Notes under the pieces: generated by a model
What the model was told of the DNA's origin: nothing
Databases searched by the model: none
The model's input: only the letters and a program-made list of their open reading frames with translations
Shown: piece after piece, positions 1-6,301 of the stretch
How positions within the stretch are numbered: position 1 is the first letter of the stretch
Layout of the letters: every line of letters begins with the position of its first letter
Position numbers and translations under genes: made by a program
Assembly: GCA_023131215.1 (NCBI GenBank)
Contig: JAGLZV010000123.1
Location: 1-10,960 of the forward strand
Length of the DNA: 10,960 bases
Direction of reading: 5' to 3'
Source of the DNA: Candidatus Methanophagales archaeon
GTDB lineage: Archaea > Halobacteriota > Syntropharchaeia > Alkanophagales > Methanospirareceae

Positions 1-3
1 TTC

Positions 4-35
4 TTTGATCAAACTTTCTTTTCCAAAGAAAGCTA
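4..35 (+). repeat. Palindromic dispersed repeat, copy 1
   Basis: This AT-rich element carries a perfect 8-bp inverted repeat, CTTTCTTT at 14-21 and AAAGAAAG at 25-32, with a 3-nt loop. It aligns with four other copies in the window (46-80, 3074-3105, 6713-6746, and 7935-7967 in reverse). My approximate consensus is TTTRGTCAARSTTTCTTTT followed by WAAAGAAAAGTTTG. Copies 1 and 2 lie in tandem just beyond the 3' end of the minus-strand tRNA-Arg. Function is unknown. It could be a small mobile repeat or a transcription-end structure. Confidence 0.55.
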
Positions 36-45
36 TGAAAATATT

Positions 46-80
46 TTTAGTCAAGGTTTTTACCGAAGGTAAAAAAGTTG
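46..80 (+). repeat. Palindromic dispersed repeat, copy 2; possible tRNA-Arg terminator
   Basis: This is the second tandem copy of the palindrome family. It holds an 8-bp hairpin, TTTTTACC at 57-64 and GGTAAAAA at 68-75, with loop GAA. On the minus strand a run of six T (71-76) comes a few bases after the tRNA-Arg 3' end. Archaeal transcription commonly stops in T tracts, so this copy could double as the tRNA terminator. That role is inferred. Confidence 0.5.
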
Positions 81-83
81 TTA

Positions 84-155
84 CGGAGTCGCTGGGATTT
101 GAACCCAGGTCATCAGGTCCGGAACCTGACAGGATATCCACTACCCTACGACCCC
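84..155 (-). tRNA. tRNA-Arg (anticodon CCG)
   Basis: The minus strand folds as a 72-nt cloverleaf. The acceptor stem GGGGTCG pairs with CGACTCC (one G-U), and the discriminator is G. The anticodon stem TCAGG/CCTGA closes the 7-nt loop TTCCGGA, placing CCG at positions 34-36, so it reads CGG (Arg). The T arm is CTGGG-TTCAAAT-CCCAG and the variable loop is 4 nt. The D stem is weak (a G-U plus a U-U mismatch). No CCA is encoded, as is usual in archaea. It lies 62 nt downstream of the pgk stop on the same strand but has its own TATA box at 172-179. Confidence 0.95.
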
Positions 156-171
156 TGGTTAGTTACCACTC

Positions 172-179
172 AATATAAA
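172..179 (-). promoter_or_regulatory. TATA box for tRNA-Arg
   Basis: The minus strand reads TTTATATT, 17-24 nt upstream of the first tRNA-Arg base. That is close to the usual archaeal spacing of about 26 nt from TATA centre to transcription start, so the transcript should start at or near the mature tRNA 5' end. Confidence 0.6.
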
Positions 180-217
180 CATCGTCATTTATCGAATTAA
201 ACTTTATCAACAGGAAA

Positions 218-1417
218 TCAGTGTTTTCTCAATACTTCTATCCCAGGCAGGCTCTTCCCTAAAAGATACCTCAGAAATGCCCCACCAGCTAAGCTAACGT
301 GAACATTATCCATCTCTCTTTTATCCATTCCAACTTCGCTTATCGCAGCAGATGTATGTCCACCACCGAGTAGCGAGAAAGCATCTGAATCTGAAATTGC
401 TTTAAAAATCTCTTTTGTTCCTTTTGCAAATGCTTCTTTTTCGTATAGCCCCGCAGGTCCTTTCATTATCACTGTTTTCGCATTTTTTATTATCTCTCTA
501 TATTTCTCACATGTTTTCTCGCCTATATCGTATATTGGCTGGTTTGGTTTAACTTCCTCAAGCGATATTTCTTCTCGCTTGCCGTCCACCTCAATTGCAA
601 CATCCCACGGATACTTTATTCTTCTACCTCCCCGTTCCGCTATCCGCCTGGCTCTATCCACGCTCTCAAAAAGGTGTTTATCCACCTTCAGCGGAATTAC
701 ACCCTTTGCATATAAAAAAAGGCTACCAATGACTCCTGTGGTGAGTATACTATCCATTCCCCTCTCCAATGCGAAATCCATTATATCAAATACTTCTTCT
801 GGTTTCGCACCGCCGAGGACATAAACACAAGGTCTTTTCATGCTGTGGACTGCTCTTTCCAGAGCTCTCAACTCGCGCTCCATTAATCTTCCTATTCCCG
901 CATCCAATACCTTCGGAAAGCCAACCACTGATGCATGCGACCTGTGAGCTACTGAAAAGGCATCATTGATGTAAATATCCGCGAGAGAAGCGAGCTTTCT
1001 CACGAAAACTGATTTCGCATGCTCCTCCGGTGTTTTGTCAAGCGTTTCCTCTGCGAGCATCCTCACGTTATCAAGCAGTAAAACTTCTCCTGCATTAAGA
1101 TTTTTTATCCCCTCTCTCGCAGCAGGTCCTATTATATCATCAATGTACCTCAAATCCACGAAGTTTCTGAGTAGTTGCGCATGCTGCTCCAAAGGGAGAA
1201 AATCATCTCCACCAGCACGACCTTGATGAGCGAGAATAACAACTTTCGCTTTTTTCTCCGAAAGCTCCCGTATCGTTTTCGCATTCTCTTCTATCCGCTC
1301 CTTCATCTGCACTCTTCCATTTATAACCACCGAATTTAAGTCAGCCCTGAAGAGCACTGTTTTTCCTTCTACGTCGAAATCATCTATTGTCAAGAAATCG
1401 CTTAACTGCTCACTCAT
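218..1417 (-). CDS. pgk: Phosphoglycerate kinase (archaeal type)
   Basis: This cytosolic enzyme interconverts 1,3-bisphosphoglycerate plus ADP with 3-phosphoglycerate plus ATP. The 399 residues match the usual PGK length. The N-domain substrate-binding set is visible: RADLN (24-28), R41, LAHQGR (62-67), R119 in LLLDNVRM, and NDAFSVAHRS (151-160). The C-domain shows GGAK (202-205, catalytic lysine), the GPAG loop (320-323) and GGGHT (351-355). The final glycine-rich loop reads SLAGGA (375-380) where most PGKs have STGGGA, a mild departure. LAHQGR and GGGHT favour the archaeal branch. The start is fixed by a strong GGAGG-type ribosome-binding site just upstream. It lies 40 nt downstream of gap, so the two are very likely co-transcribed. 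Confidence 0.96.
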   Translation of the reverse strand: MSEQLSDFLTIDDFDVEGKTVLFRADLNSVVINGRVQMKERIEENAKTIRELSEKKAKVVILAHQGRAGGDDFLPLEQHAQLLRNFVDLRYIDDIIGPAAREGIKNLNAGEVLLLDNVRMLAEETLDKTPEEHAKSVFVRKLASLADIYINDAFSVAHRSHASVVGFPKVLDAGIGRLMERELRALERAVHSMKRPCVYVLGGAKPEEVFDIMDFALERGMDSILTTGVIGSLFLYAKGVIPLKVDKHLFESVDRARRIAERGGRRIKYPWDVAIEVDGKREEISLEEVKPNQPIYDIGEKTCEKYREIIKNAKTVIMKGPAGLYEKEAFAKGTKEIFKAISDSDAFSLLGGGHTSAAISEVGMDKREMDNVHVSLAGGAFLRYLLGKSLPGIEVLRKH

Positions 1418-1420
1418 TTT

Positions 1421-1433
1421 CCCTCCTCCCTCC
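1421..1433 (-). promoter_or_regulatory. Strong Shine-Dalgarno region for pgk
   Basis: The minus strand reads GGAGGGAGGAGGG, ending 3 nt before the pgk ATG. Several overlapping GGAGG or GAGG registers lie at suitable spacing. This contrasts with gap, the first gene of the operon, which has no such site. Confidence 0.75.
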
Positions 1434-1457
1434 TATTTACCCCGGTCTTTCCTATTC

Positions 1458-2492
1458 CTACACTCCCTTCTCCTCTATCCTCTTTATCATATCCACCACT
1501 CTGCAAGAGTAGCCCCATTCGTTGTCATACCATGCCAGCACTTTCACTAAACTGCCGCTACCACCCTTGCTATCGCCTATCACACTCGTAGATAATGCGT
1601 CAACCACAGAAGAGTAGTTTGTTCCCAAATGGTCAATAGAGACAAGGGGTTCATAAGAAACAGCAAGGATTCCACTCAAAGAGCTCTTCGACGCTTCTTC
1701 AAAAGCACTGTTCACCTCTTCACGGGTAACTTCTCTTCCCAGTTCTGCTACGAGGTCAACCACAGAAACGTTAAAAGTGGGAACTCGCATTGCTATCCCC
1801 TCCATTTTCCCTGCTAATGAGGGTAATACGAGACCTATTGCTGCCGCTGCTCCCGTTGTCGTTGGTATTATGGACATAGCCGCAGCACGAGCCCTTCTCA
1901 AGTCTTTATGCCTTCCATCAAGAAGCCTCTGGTCGCTTGTATATGCATGAACTGTGGTCATAAAACCGCGATTTATGCCAAACTCATCGTTCAATACCTT
2001 TGCCACTGGAGCCAGGCAGTTAGTGGTGCAACTCGCAATAGAAATTATGTTGTGCGAGGCATGGTCATACATCTCATCGTTGACCCCCGGGACAAGGGTT
2101 ACGTCTGGGTCCTTTGCTGGCGCTGTAATTATTACCTTTTTGCAACCTGCATCAAGGTGTTTCGATAAATCTTTCCTTTCTCTGAACTTCCCTGTTGATT
2201 CTACAACCACATCAACACTCAAATCGCTCCATGGCAACTTCCCTGGATCGGTTTCTGCTAATATCTTTATTTCTTTTCCGTTCACAACAATCGTATTCGT
2301 GTCTTTCTCCGCTCTTATCTCTCCATCCTGCACACCATGCACGGAATCATACTTCAACAGGTGTGCTACCCAGGAAGCCTCCGCAGCATGGCTATTTATT
2401 GCCACGAAATCCACATTCGAGTCATTGCATAACGCCGCTCTGAATACAATTCGTCCTATCCTTCCCCACCCATTTATCGCTACCTTTATCAT
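1458..2492 (-). CDS. gap: Glyceraldehyde-3-phosphate dehydrogenase, bacterial type (class I), probably NADP-linked
   Basis: This enzyme catalyses reversible phosphorylating oxidation of glyceraldehyde 3-phosphate. The 344 residues are full length. They show the Rossmann motif NGWGRIGR (7-14), the catalytic SCTTNCLAP with Cys155, His182 in HAYTSDQ, and the C-terminal WYDNEWGYS. These define the bacterial/eukaryotic class I enzyme, not the class II enzyme usual in archaea. At the position of the NAD-selecting Asp32 of bacterial enzymes it has Ser34. At the Leu187-Pro188 pair it has Gly193-Arg194. Loss of both determinants is typical of NADP-using forms such as Bacillus GapB, so NADP(H) use in gluconeogenesis is inferred. 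It heads an operon with pgk. A TATA box about 25 nt upstream of the ATG, with no ribosome-binding site, suggests leaderless mRNA. Confidence 0.97.
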   Translation of the reverse strand: MIKVAINGWGRIGRIVFRAALCNDSNVDFVAINSHAAEASWVAHLLKYDSVHGVQDGEIRAEKDTNTIVVNGKEIKILAETDPGKLPWSDLSVDVVVESTGKFRERKDLSKHLDAGCKKVIITAPAKDPDVTLVPGVNDEMYDHASHNIISIASCTTNCLAPVAKVLNDEFGINRGFMTTVHAYTSDQRLLDGRHKDLRRARAAAMSIIPTTTGAAAAIGLVLPSLAGKMEGIAMRVPTFNVSVVDLVAELGREVTREEVNSAFEEASKSSLSGILAVSYEPLVSIDHLGTNYSSVVDALSTSVIGDSKGGSGSLVKVLAWYDNEWGYSCRVVDMIKRIEEKGV

Positions 2493-2514
2493 GTGAAGTT
2501 ATTTGCGATTTCAT

Positions 2515-2522
2515 TATATAAA
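2515..2522 (-). promoter_or_regulatory. TATA box of the gap-pgk operon
   Basis: The minus strand reads TTTATATA, 23-30 nt upstream of the gap ATG. At the normal archaeal spacing transcription would start at or within a few bases of the start codon. No GGAGG-like sequence lies between, so gap is probably translated from a leaderless transcript. Confidence 0.65.
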
Positions 2523-2550
2523 GTTATGCATATTTGTTCAATAAAATCCA

Positions 2551-2655
2551 AAATCCAAATACATACCAATACTACCAATTTCGCCTCATCTTTTCTCTTT
2601 GGGGTTTGGAAATTGGGATTTACTTGGGATTTGGTAGTATTTGACCTTGGGATTT
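2551..2655. repeat. Large imperfect inverted repeat between gap and the 118-residue gene
   Basis: A perfect 11-bp inverted repeat, AATACTACCAA (2568-2578) and TTGGTAGTATT (2631-2641), is extended outward by AAATCCAAA (2551-2559) against TTGGGATTT (2647-2655), with one mismatch. The interior has two more TTGGGATTT copies (2613-2621, 2624-2632). It would form a long stem on either strand. It sits upstream of the gap TATA box and downstream of the 118-residue gene. Apart from this and the gap promoter I see nothing in 2493-2678. Confidence 0.6.
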
Positions 2656-2678
2656 ATTCTCCTGCTATACAAATACGA

Positions 2679-3035
2679 TTATATCAACCCGTTCTCTATC
2701 AATGTCCTCATCGTTCGGTCACAGACAGTTGTAGCATGCGAAACTGCTCTTCCGAGGGTTGCATGCGCCTCCTCATAATCCTCCTCCTCTATCTTTCTTT
2801 TTACCTGCGTTACCTTTTCTTCTACCAGTACGAATTCTTGCATTCCCGTTGCGTTCAATGCTATTCCTGTCTCGGTGGACAAACCGTCAAAGAAAGCAAA
2901 CATCGCTTTTTTCGCTCCCTCCAGTTCACTTTCCTTATTCAACGTTTCTATCACCGTCAGCATCTTAGATCCGATTATCAGCGCTGATTTTATCCTCTCT
3001 GCGAATTGATAACCTATTATATCGTTTCTTATCAT
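2679..3035 (-). CDS. Uncharacterised 118-residue helical protein
   Basis: I do not recognise this family. The frame is open further upstream, but the ATG at 3035 (protein begins MIRNDIIGYQF) is preferred. Longer starts would run into the divergent purA gene and encode a low-complexity leader, and the 3035 start has a TATA element about 27 nt upstream. The protein is predicted mostly alpha-helical. Residues 20-60 contain alternating charged and hydrophobic segments, and a strongly charged helix around residues 75-90 (KVTQVKRKIEEEDYEEAH) may form a coiled coil. It has one Cys near the C terminus. There is no signal peptide or membrane segment. Amino acid usage looks like a real soluble archaeal protein. 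Divergence from purA may mean shared control but does not reveal function. Confidence 0.75.
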   Translation of the reverse strand: MIRNDIIGYQFAERIKSALIIGSKMLTVIETLNKESELEGAKKAMFAFFDGLSTETGIALNATGMQEFVLVEEKVTQVKRKIEEEDYEEAHATLGRAVSHATTVCDRTMRTLIENGLI

Positions 3036-3057
3036 AATCAAGATGTACGGGCTTATC

Positions 3058-3067
3058 TTATAAAAAG
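3058..3067. promoter_or_regulatory. TATA element possibly shared by the 118-residue gene and purA
   Basis: TTATAAAAAG on the plus strand reads CTTTTTATAA on the minus strand, so one site can serve both directions. On the minus strand it is about 27 nt from the ATG at 3035, predicting a leaderless transcript. On the plus strand it predicts a start near 3088, inside the palindrome that precedes purA. An alternative plus-strand TATA, TTTTTAAAG at 3075-3083, would start nearer the purA ATG. Confidence 0.5.
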
Positions 3068-3073
3068 TTTTTG

Positions 3074-3105
3074 TTTTTAAAGCTTTTCTTTCTAAGAAAA
3101 GGTTT
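3074..3105 (+). repeat. Palindromic dispersed repeat, copy 3, in the purA leader
   Basis: This copy contains the perfect inverted repeat CTTTTCTT (3083-3090) and AAGAAAAG (3094-3101), with loop TCT, and ends 9 nt before the purA ATG. The orientation matches copies 1, 2 and 4. Its closeness to the start codon would let it act as a 5'-leader hairpin or operator, but that is inference. Confidence 0.5.
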
Positions 3106-3114
3106 GTAATTATC

Positions 3115-4119
3115 ATGCCATCAACAATAGTAGTAGGGGGATTTTTTGGTGACGAGGGTAAAGGCAAGATAATAGCGTATCTTGCAAAGCATGACAAGCC
3201 GGACGTGGTTGCGAGGGGAGGTGTAGGACCTAATGCTGGTCACACTGTCGAAATAGAAGGTAAGAAATACGGATTGAGGATGGTTCCTTCGGGGTTTGTG
3301 TGTGAATCTGCAAGGCTTCTGATTGGCGCTGGCGTATTGGTTGACCCTAGGGTGTTCAAACAAGAAGTATCTTCCTTTGGGCTGAAAGGACGAGTAGGTG
3401 TGGATTGGAGATGTGCGATAATAGAAGAGAAGCACATTGAAGAGGATGGGAAGGATGCCTATTTGAAGGGAAAAATAGGGTCCACAGGTTCGGGATGCGG
3501 ACCTGCGAATGCAGCTCGTGCATTAAGGAAGGCGAAACAAGCGAAGGATGAAAAAGAGCTTGAGGAGTTCCTTTGTGACGTGCCACTGGAAATAAATGAG
3601 GCGTTGGACCGTGGAAAAGGTGTGCTGGTAGAAGGGACGCAAGGATTTGGCATTTCTTTGCTCTATGGGACTTATCCGTTCGTTACGTCTAAAGACACGA
3701 CTGCATCGCAGATGGCGGCTGATGTGGGCATAGGTCCTACAAGGATAGATGAGGTTGTGGTTGTATTCAAGTCATTTCCAACGAGAGTGGGCGAAGGTCC
3801 TTTTGAAACGCAAATGAAAGAAGAAAAAGCGGCTGAGTTGCATATTGAGGAGTATGGCACTGTTACAGGACGGAAAAGGAGAATAGGAGAGTGGGATGCA
3901 AAGATGGCGGCTTACTCTGCGATGATAAATGGAGCGACGATGGTGGCATTGAGTTGTGTGGACAAGTTAGACCCGTCATGCAGGGGTGTGAAAGAGTATG
4001 AAGAGTTGAGTAAGGAGGTAAAGGATTTTGTAGCCGAGGTTGAGCACGACACACGAGTTCCTGTGAAGTTGATCTCTACTGGACCTGAGATATCGGAGAT
4101 AGTGGATTTGAGGAAATAA
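3115..4119 (+). CDS. purA: Adenylosuccinate synthetase (short archaeal form)
   Basis: This enzyme joins IMP and aspartate using GTP, the first committed step from IMP to AMP. The 334 residues match the short archaeal form; bacterial enzymes are near 430. It shows GDEGKGK (12-18) with catalytic Asp13, GPNAGHTV (38-45) with catalytic His43, IGSTGSGCGPANAAR for IMP binding, LVEGTQGFG followed by TYPFVTSKDTTAS, the TRVGEGPF loop, and VTGRKRRIGEWD near the C-terminal third. LSCVDKLD matches the guanine-recognition NKxD-like site. No ribosome-binding site is evident. A hairpin repeat ends just before the start. The phosphohexomutase gene follows after 8 nt, suggesting one transcript. Confidence 0.97.
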   Translation: MPSTIVVGGFFGDEGKGKIIAYLAKHDKPDVVARGGVGPNAGHTVEIEGKKYGLRMVPSGFVCESARLLIGAGVLVDPRVFKQEVSSFGLKGRVGVDWRCAIIEEKHIEEDGKDAYLKGKIGSTGSGCGPANAARALRKAKQAKDEKELEEFLCDVPLEINEALDRGKGVLVEGTQGFGISLLYGTYPFVTSKDTTASQMAADVGIGPTRIDEVVVVFKSFPTRVGEGPFETQMKEEKAAELHIEEYGTVTGRKRRIGEWDAKMAAYSAMINGATMVALSCVDKLDPSCRGVKEYEELSKEVKDFVAEVEHDTRVPVKLISTGPEISEIVDLRK

Positions 4120-4127
4120 AAAAGGCG

Positions 4128-5534
4128 ATGCAAGAAAAAGAAATACCAGCGCATATATTCCGGGCGTATGACATAAGAGGGATTTTCAATGAGGACTTGT
4201 ATCCGGCGACAACGTTAAAAATAGGGCATGCTTTGGGTACGTATGCGAAAGAGAGAGGCGAAAAAAGCGTGGTTGTTGGTAACGACATCCGAACTACTTC
4301 TCCTTTGCTCTCGAATGCGCTAATCTCTGGTTTGCTTTCTTCGGGCATGGACGTGACCAATGCAGGAACAACCTCATTTGGTGTTTGTGCTTTCTCCGGG
4401 TGGTTGCTTAAAAAGGATATTATTGCTTATGTCACTGCGTCTCATTTACCACCGGAATGGAACGGTGTGAAGTTATACGCAGGGGAAGGAATAGGGTTTT
4501 CAGCCGAGGAAAACGAAAAGATAAGAGATATAGTGCTGGAGGGAAAAGAAGAAAAGGTTTCATGGAGTGAAGTGGGTAACTATCATGAGGTAGATTTGAG
4601 GGATAAATATATAGAATACATAGCGGAAAGATTCGAGCTTGAAAGTGGTAATGGCGAAAAAAAAATCATGTTGGACTGCGGAAACGGGAGCATGGGATTG
4701 ATAGCGTTGGATGTGATGAAACGAGTAAAACTAAAAACCGATGCGCTGTTTCCAAACCCCGACCCTTCTTTTCCCAATAGACCCTCTGAACCCACGGAGG
4801 AGAGTTTAGGAGCGCTAAAAGAAGAAGTGAAGCGAAGCTCCGCGGATTTTGGCGCTGCATTTGATGGCGATGGTGATAGAGTGGCGATTGTGGATGATAG
4901 AGGAAGAATGCTAAGCGCAGACCAGTGTGGCGTTATCATAGCTAAGGAGTTATTAGAGGAGAGAAAAGGACTTGTTTTAGCAAATGTTGAATGCTCCATG
5001 CTGATAGAGCGGGAATTGGAGGAGTTAGGTGGTAAAATAGAACGGATACCGGTTGGTCATACTTTCTTGACGAAGGAAGCGAACAAAAGAAATGCTGTGC
5101 TTGGCATAGAATCAAGCGGGCATTATGTTATACCTTCCTTTTTCCCGTTTGATGATGCGATGATAATACCATTGAAAATAGCGGAGATATTGGTTAAAAC
5201 AGGAAAGAAGTTATCAGAGCTTGTGGACGAGTTGCCGAAGTTTCCAAAGGAGAGAATGAACTTGGAATGTGATGACAAGGTGAAGTTTGAAGCGATGCTG
5301 GTTCTCGCTGAGCAGTTAGCAATTGAATATGGCGATGACAGAATAAATACGATGGATGGGATAAGAATAGACCTGGAGGAAGAGAAGGAGGAGGGCTTGG
5401 GCTGGGTGCTCATAAGGGCTTCTAATACTTCGCCTTTGATAAGAGTGACTGTGGAAGGTGCTACGGAGAAGATAAAGGATAAGTTGATGAAGAAGTTCGT
5501 TGCAGTCACGGAGGATGAGATAAGGAAGTTTTAA
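4128..5534 (+). CDS. Phosphomannomutase/phosphoglucomutase (alpha-D-phosphohexomutase family)
   Basis: This cytosolic enzyme moves phosphate between C6 and C1 of hexose phosphates, feeding sugar-nucleotide synthesis. The 468 residues fit the four-domain family. The phosphoserine is Ser105 in VTASHLPPEWNG. The Mg site is DGDGDR (246-251). The sugar-binding loop is GIESSGH (326-332). The phosphate-binding loop is RASNTSPLIRV (430-440). Two common positions differ: Leu follows Ser-His in place of the usual Asn, and Ser stands where SNTEP normally has Glu. Motifs cannot separate mannomutase, glucomutase and phosphoglucosamine mutase, so no symbol is given. The ATG lies 8 nt after the purA stop with a weak AAGG upstream, so translational coupling is likely. 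Confidence 0.93.
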   Translation: MQEKEIPAHIFRAYDIRGIFNEDLYPATTLKIGHALGTYAKERGEKSVVVGNDIRTTSPLLSNALISGLLSSGMDVTNAGTTSFGVCAFSGWLLKKDIIAYVTASHLPPEWNGVKLYAGEGIGFSAEENEKIRDIVLEGKEEKVSWSEVGNYHEVDLRDKYIEYIAERFELESGNGEKKIMLDCGNGSMGLIALDVMKRVKLKTDALFPNPDPSFPNRPSEPTEESLGALKEEVKRSSADFGAAFDGDGDRVAIVDDRGRMLSADQCGVIIAKELLEERKGLVLANVECSMLIERELEELGGKIERIPVGHTFLTKEANKRNAVLGIESSGHYVIPSFFPFDDAMIIPLKIAEILVKTGKKLSELVDELPKFPKERMNLECDDKVKFEAMLVLAEQLAIEYGDDRINTMDGIRIDLEEEKEEGLGWVLIRASNTSPLIRVTVEGATEKIKDKLMKKFVAVTEDEIRKF

Positions 5535-5535
5535 A

Positions 5536-5737
5536 TAATGGTATGCCTACGTGGACAGATATAACAGGGTGGAAAAAAGGCGGAGGGTTCTCATGGAGAA
5601 TCTGGAATTTGATTATGCGGTGGGACAATGCACCGCATCATAGAGAAATCGAGACCTTCCCTTTCCATATTCACACAAAAAGCAGGATATTACATGGGAG
5701 CGTCTTCGCTTGCAGTAAAGAGCGTTGCGGCAACTGA
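5536..5737 (+). pseudogene. Remnant of a TumE-like (DUF6516) toxin gene
   Basis: A frame from the ATG at 5543 encodes about 64 residues. Its middle contains RWDNAPHHREIETFPFHIH, which I recognise as the hallmark C-terminal block of TumE/DUF6516 toxins (RWDNAPHHPE.xTFPHHxH). The usual N-terminal half is absent, since full-length relatives run to roughly 100 residues or more. The frame stops soon after the block. Upstream, a second frame (from 5539) reads AYVDRYNRVEKRRRVLMEN, and a shift near 5600 would join it to NLIMRWDNAPHH. This suggests a frameshifted, truncated gene. No TumA-like antitoxin follows; a BrnT-type toxin comes next. The family call rests on remembered motifs. Confidence 0.45.
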
Positions 5738-5746
5738 TAAAGGAAA

Positions 5747-6010
5747 ATGATATATATTCGGGAACTCCTTTGGAATGATTGGAACATTGACCATATTGCC
5801 AGGCATAATGTTTCACCACACGAAGTGGAAGAGGTTTGTTATTCTAATCCCTCTGTAAGCAGAGCGAGAAATAAAACTTTAAGGATTATTGGTCAAACAT
5901 ACTCCGGACGCTTTCTCACCATCTTCCTTGCTCCTCGAGGAAAAGGGAGTTATTTTGTGGTTACGACGAGAGAAGCTACAGAAGCTGAACGCAGAAGGTT
6001 TTATAAATAG
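5747..6010 (+). CDS. BrnT-like (DUF497) toxin of a type II toxin-antitoxin pair
   Basis: The 87-residue protein resembles BrnT/DUF497 toxins, small RelE-fold ribonucleases. It begins with LLWNDWNIDHIARHNVSPHE (residues 7-26), matching the family's W-(D/N)-x(n)-N-x(2)-H-(I/R)-x-(K/R)-H-x-(V/I)-x(3)-E pattern. After a variable middle comes a strand with GQTYSGRFLTIF, and it ends in TTREATEAERRRFYK, like the family's AR-x-A-T-x-x-E-R-R-x-Y C terminus. The start has AAGGA upstream at short spacing. The matching antitoxin-like gene follows 39 nt downstream, in the toxin-then-antitoxin order of brnTA. RNase activity is inferred from the family. Confidence 0.75.
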   Translation: MIYIRELLWNDWNIDHIARHNVSPHEVEEVCYSNPSVSRARNKTLRIIGQTYSGRFLTIFLAPRGKGSYFVVTTREATEAERRRFYK

Positions 6011-6023
6011 AAGAATATCATAT

Positions 6024-6031
6024 TTTATATA
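6024..6031 (+). promoter_or_regulatory. Possible internal TATA box for the antitoxin gene
   Basis: TTTATATA lies 19-26 nt upstream of the antitoxin ATG, in the 39-nt gap after the toxin stop. It could supply extra antitoxin transcript, though a start here would leave almost no leader and a GAGGG ribosome-binding site is also present. AT-rich gaps give such matches by chance. Confidence 0.35.
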
Positions 6032-6049
6032 ACAAGAAAACAGAGGGAA

Positions 6050-6301
6050 ATGGGTAAGATACCAATATTTAAGAGTTTTGAGGAAGAAGCAAAATTCTGG
6101 GATACTCATGATACTGAGGAGTTCACAGATGAATTTGAGCACGTAGAGGTGAAGTTCGCTCGCCCTCTGAAGCATAAGTGGATGTTAACCATAGAGCTGG
6201 ATGAAGAGACCTTTAATCAGATGAAGAAATTGGCTGAAGGAGCAGGGAAGGAGCCTAGTGTTCTCATTCGTTCATGGGTTTTAGAGCATATCAAGAAATA
6301 A
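6050..6301 (+). CDS. BrnA/CopG-like antitoxin
   Basis: The 83-residue protein fits the CopG/BrnA antitoxin group. The N-terminal half (KIPIFKSFEEEAKFWDTHDT, residues 3-22) matches the conserved lead of these antitoxins, IPxFxSxxEEAxFWDTHD. It normally wraps or blocks the toxin. The C-terminal half, MLTIELDEETFNQMKKLAE followed by SVLIRSWVLEHIKK, is a ribbon-helix-helix DNA-binding domain. The pair therefore probably autoregulates. The ATG has GAGGG 2-3 nt upstream. The end of the gene is A-rich, and another open frame begins across its stop. Confidence 0.8.
   Translation: MGKIPIFKSFEEEAKFWDTHDTEEFTDEFEHVEVKFARPLKHKWMLTIELDEETFNQMKKLAEGAGKEPSVLIRSWVLEHIKK

Noticed and set aside
1954..2496. 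180-codon plus-strand open frame opposite gap
   Set aside because: It is fully antisense to a well-supported GAPDH and has no recognisable motif. Its composition follows from the gap codons.
3036..3197. Longer N terminus for the 118-residue protein, starting at 3197
   Set aside because: It would overlap the divergent purA start by about 80 nt, and the extra residues look like translated promoter and repeat sequence.
4583..4999. 138-codon minus-strand open frame opposite the phosphohexomutase
   Set aside because: It lies inside a gene with all catalytic motifs and has low-complexity Ser/Leu/Pro composition, typical of an antisense shadow.
5543..5737. An intact 64-residue gene
   Set aside because: The recognisable toxin block is only the C-terminal part of a longer family, and the flanks fit a frameshifted remnant better.
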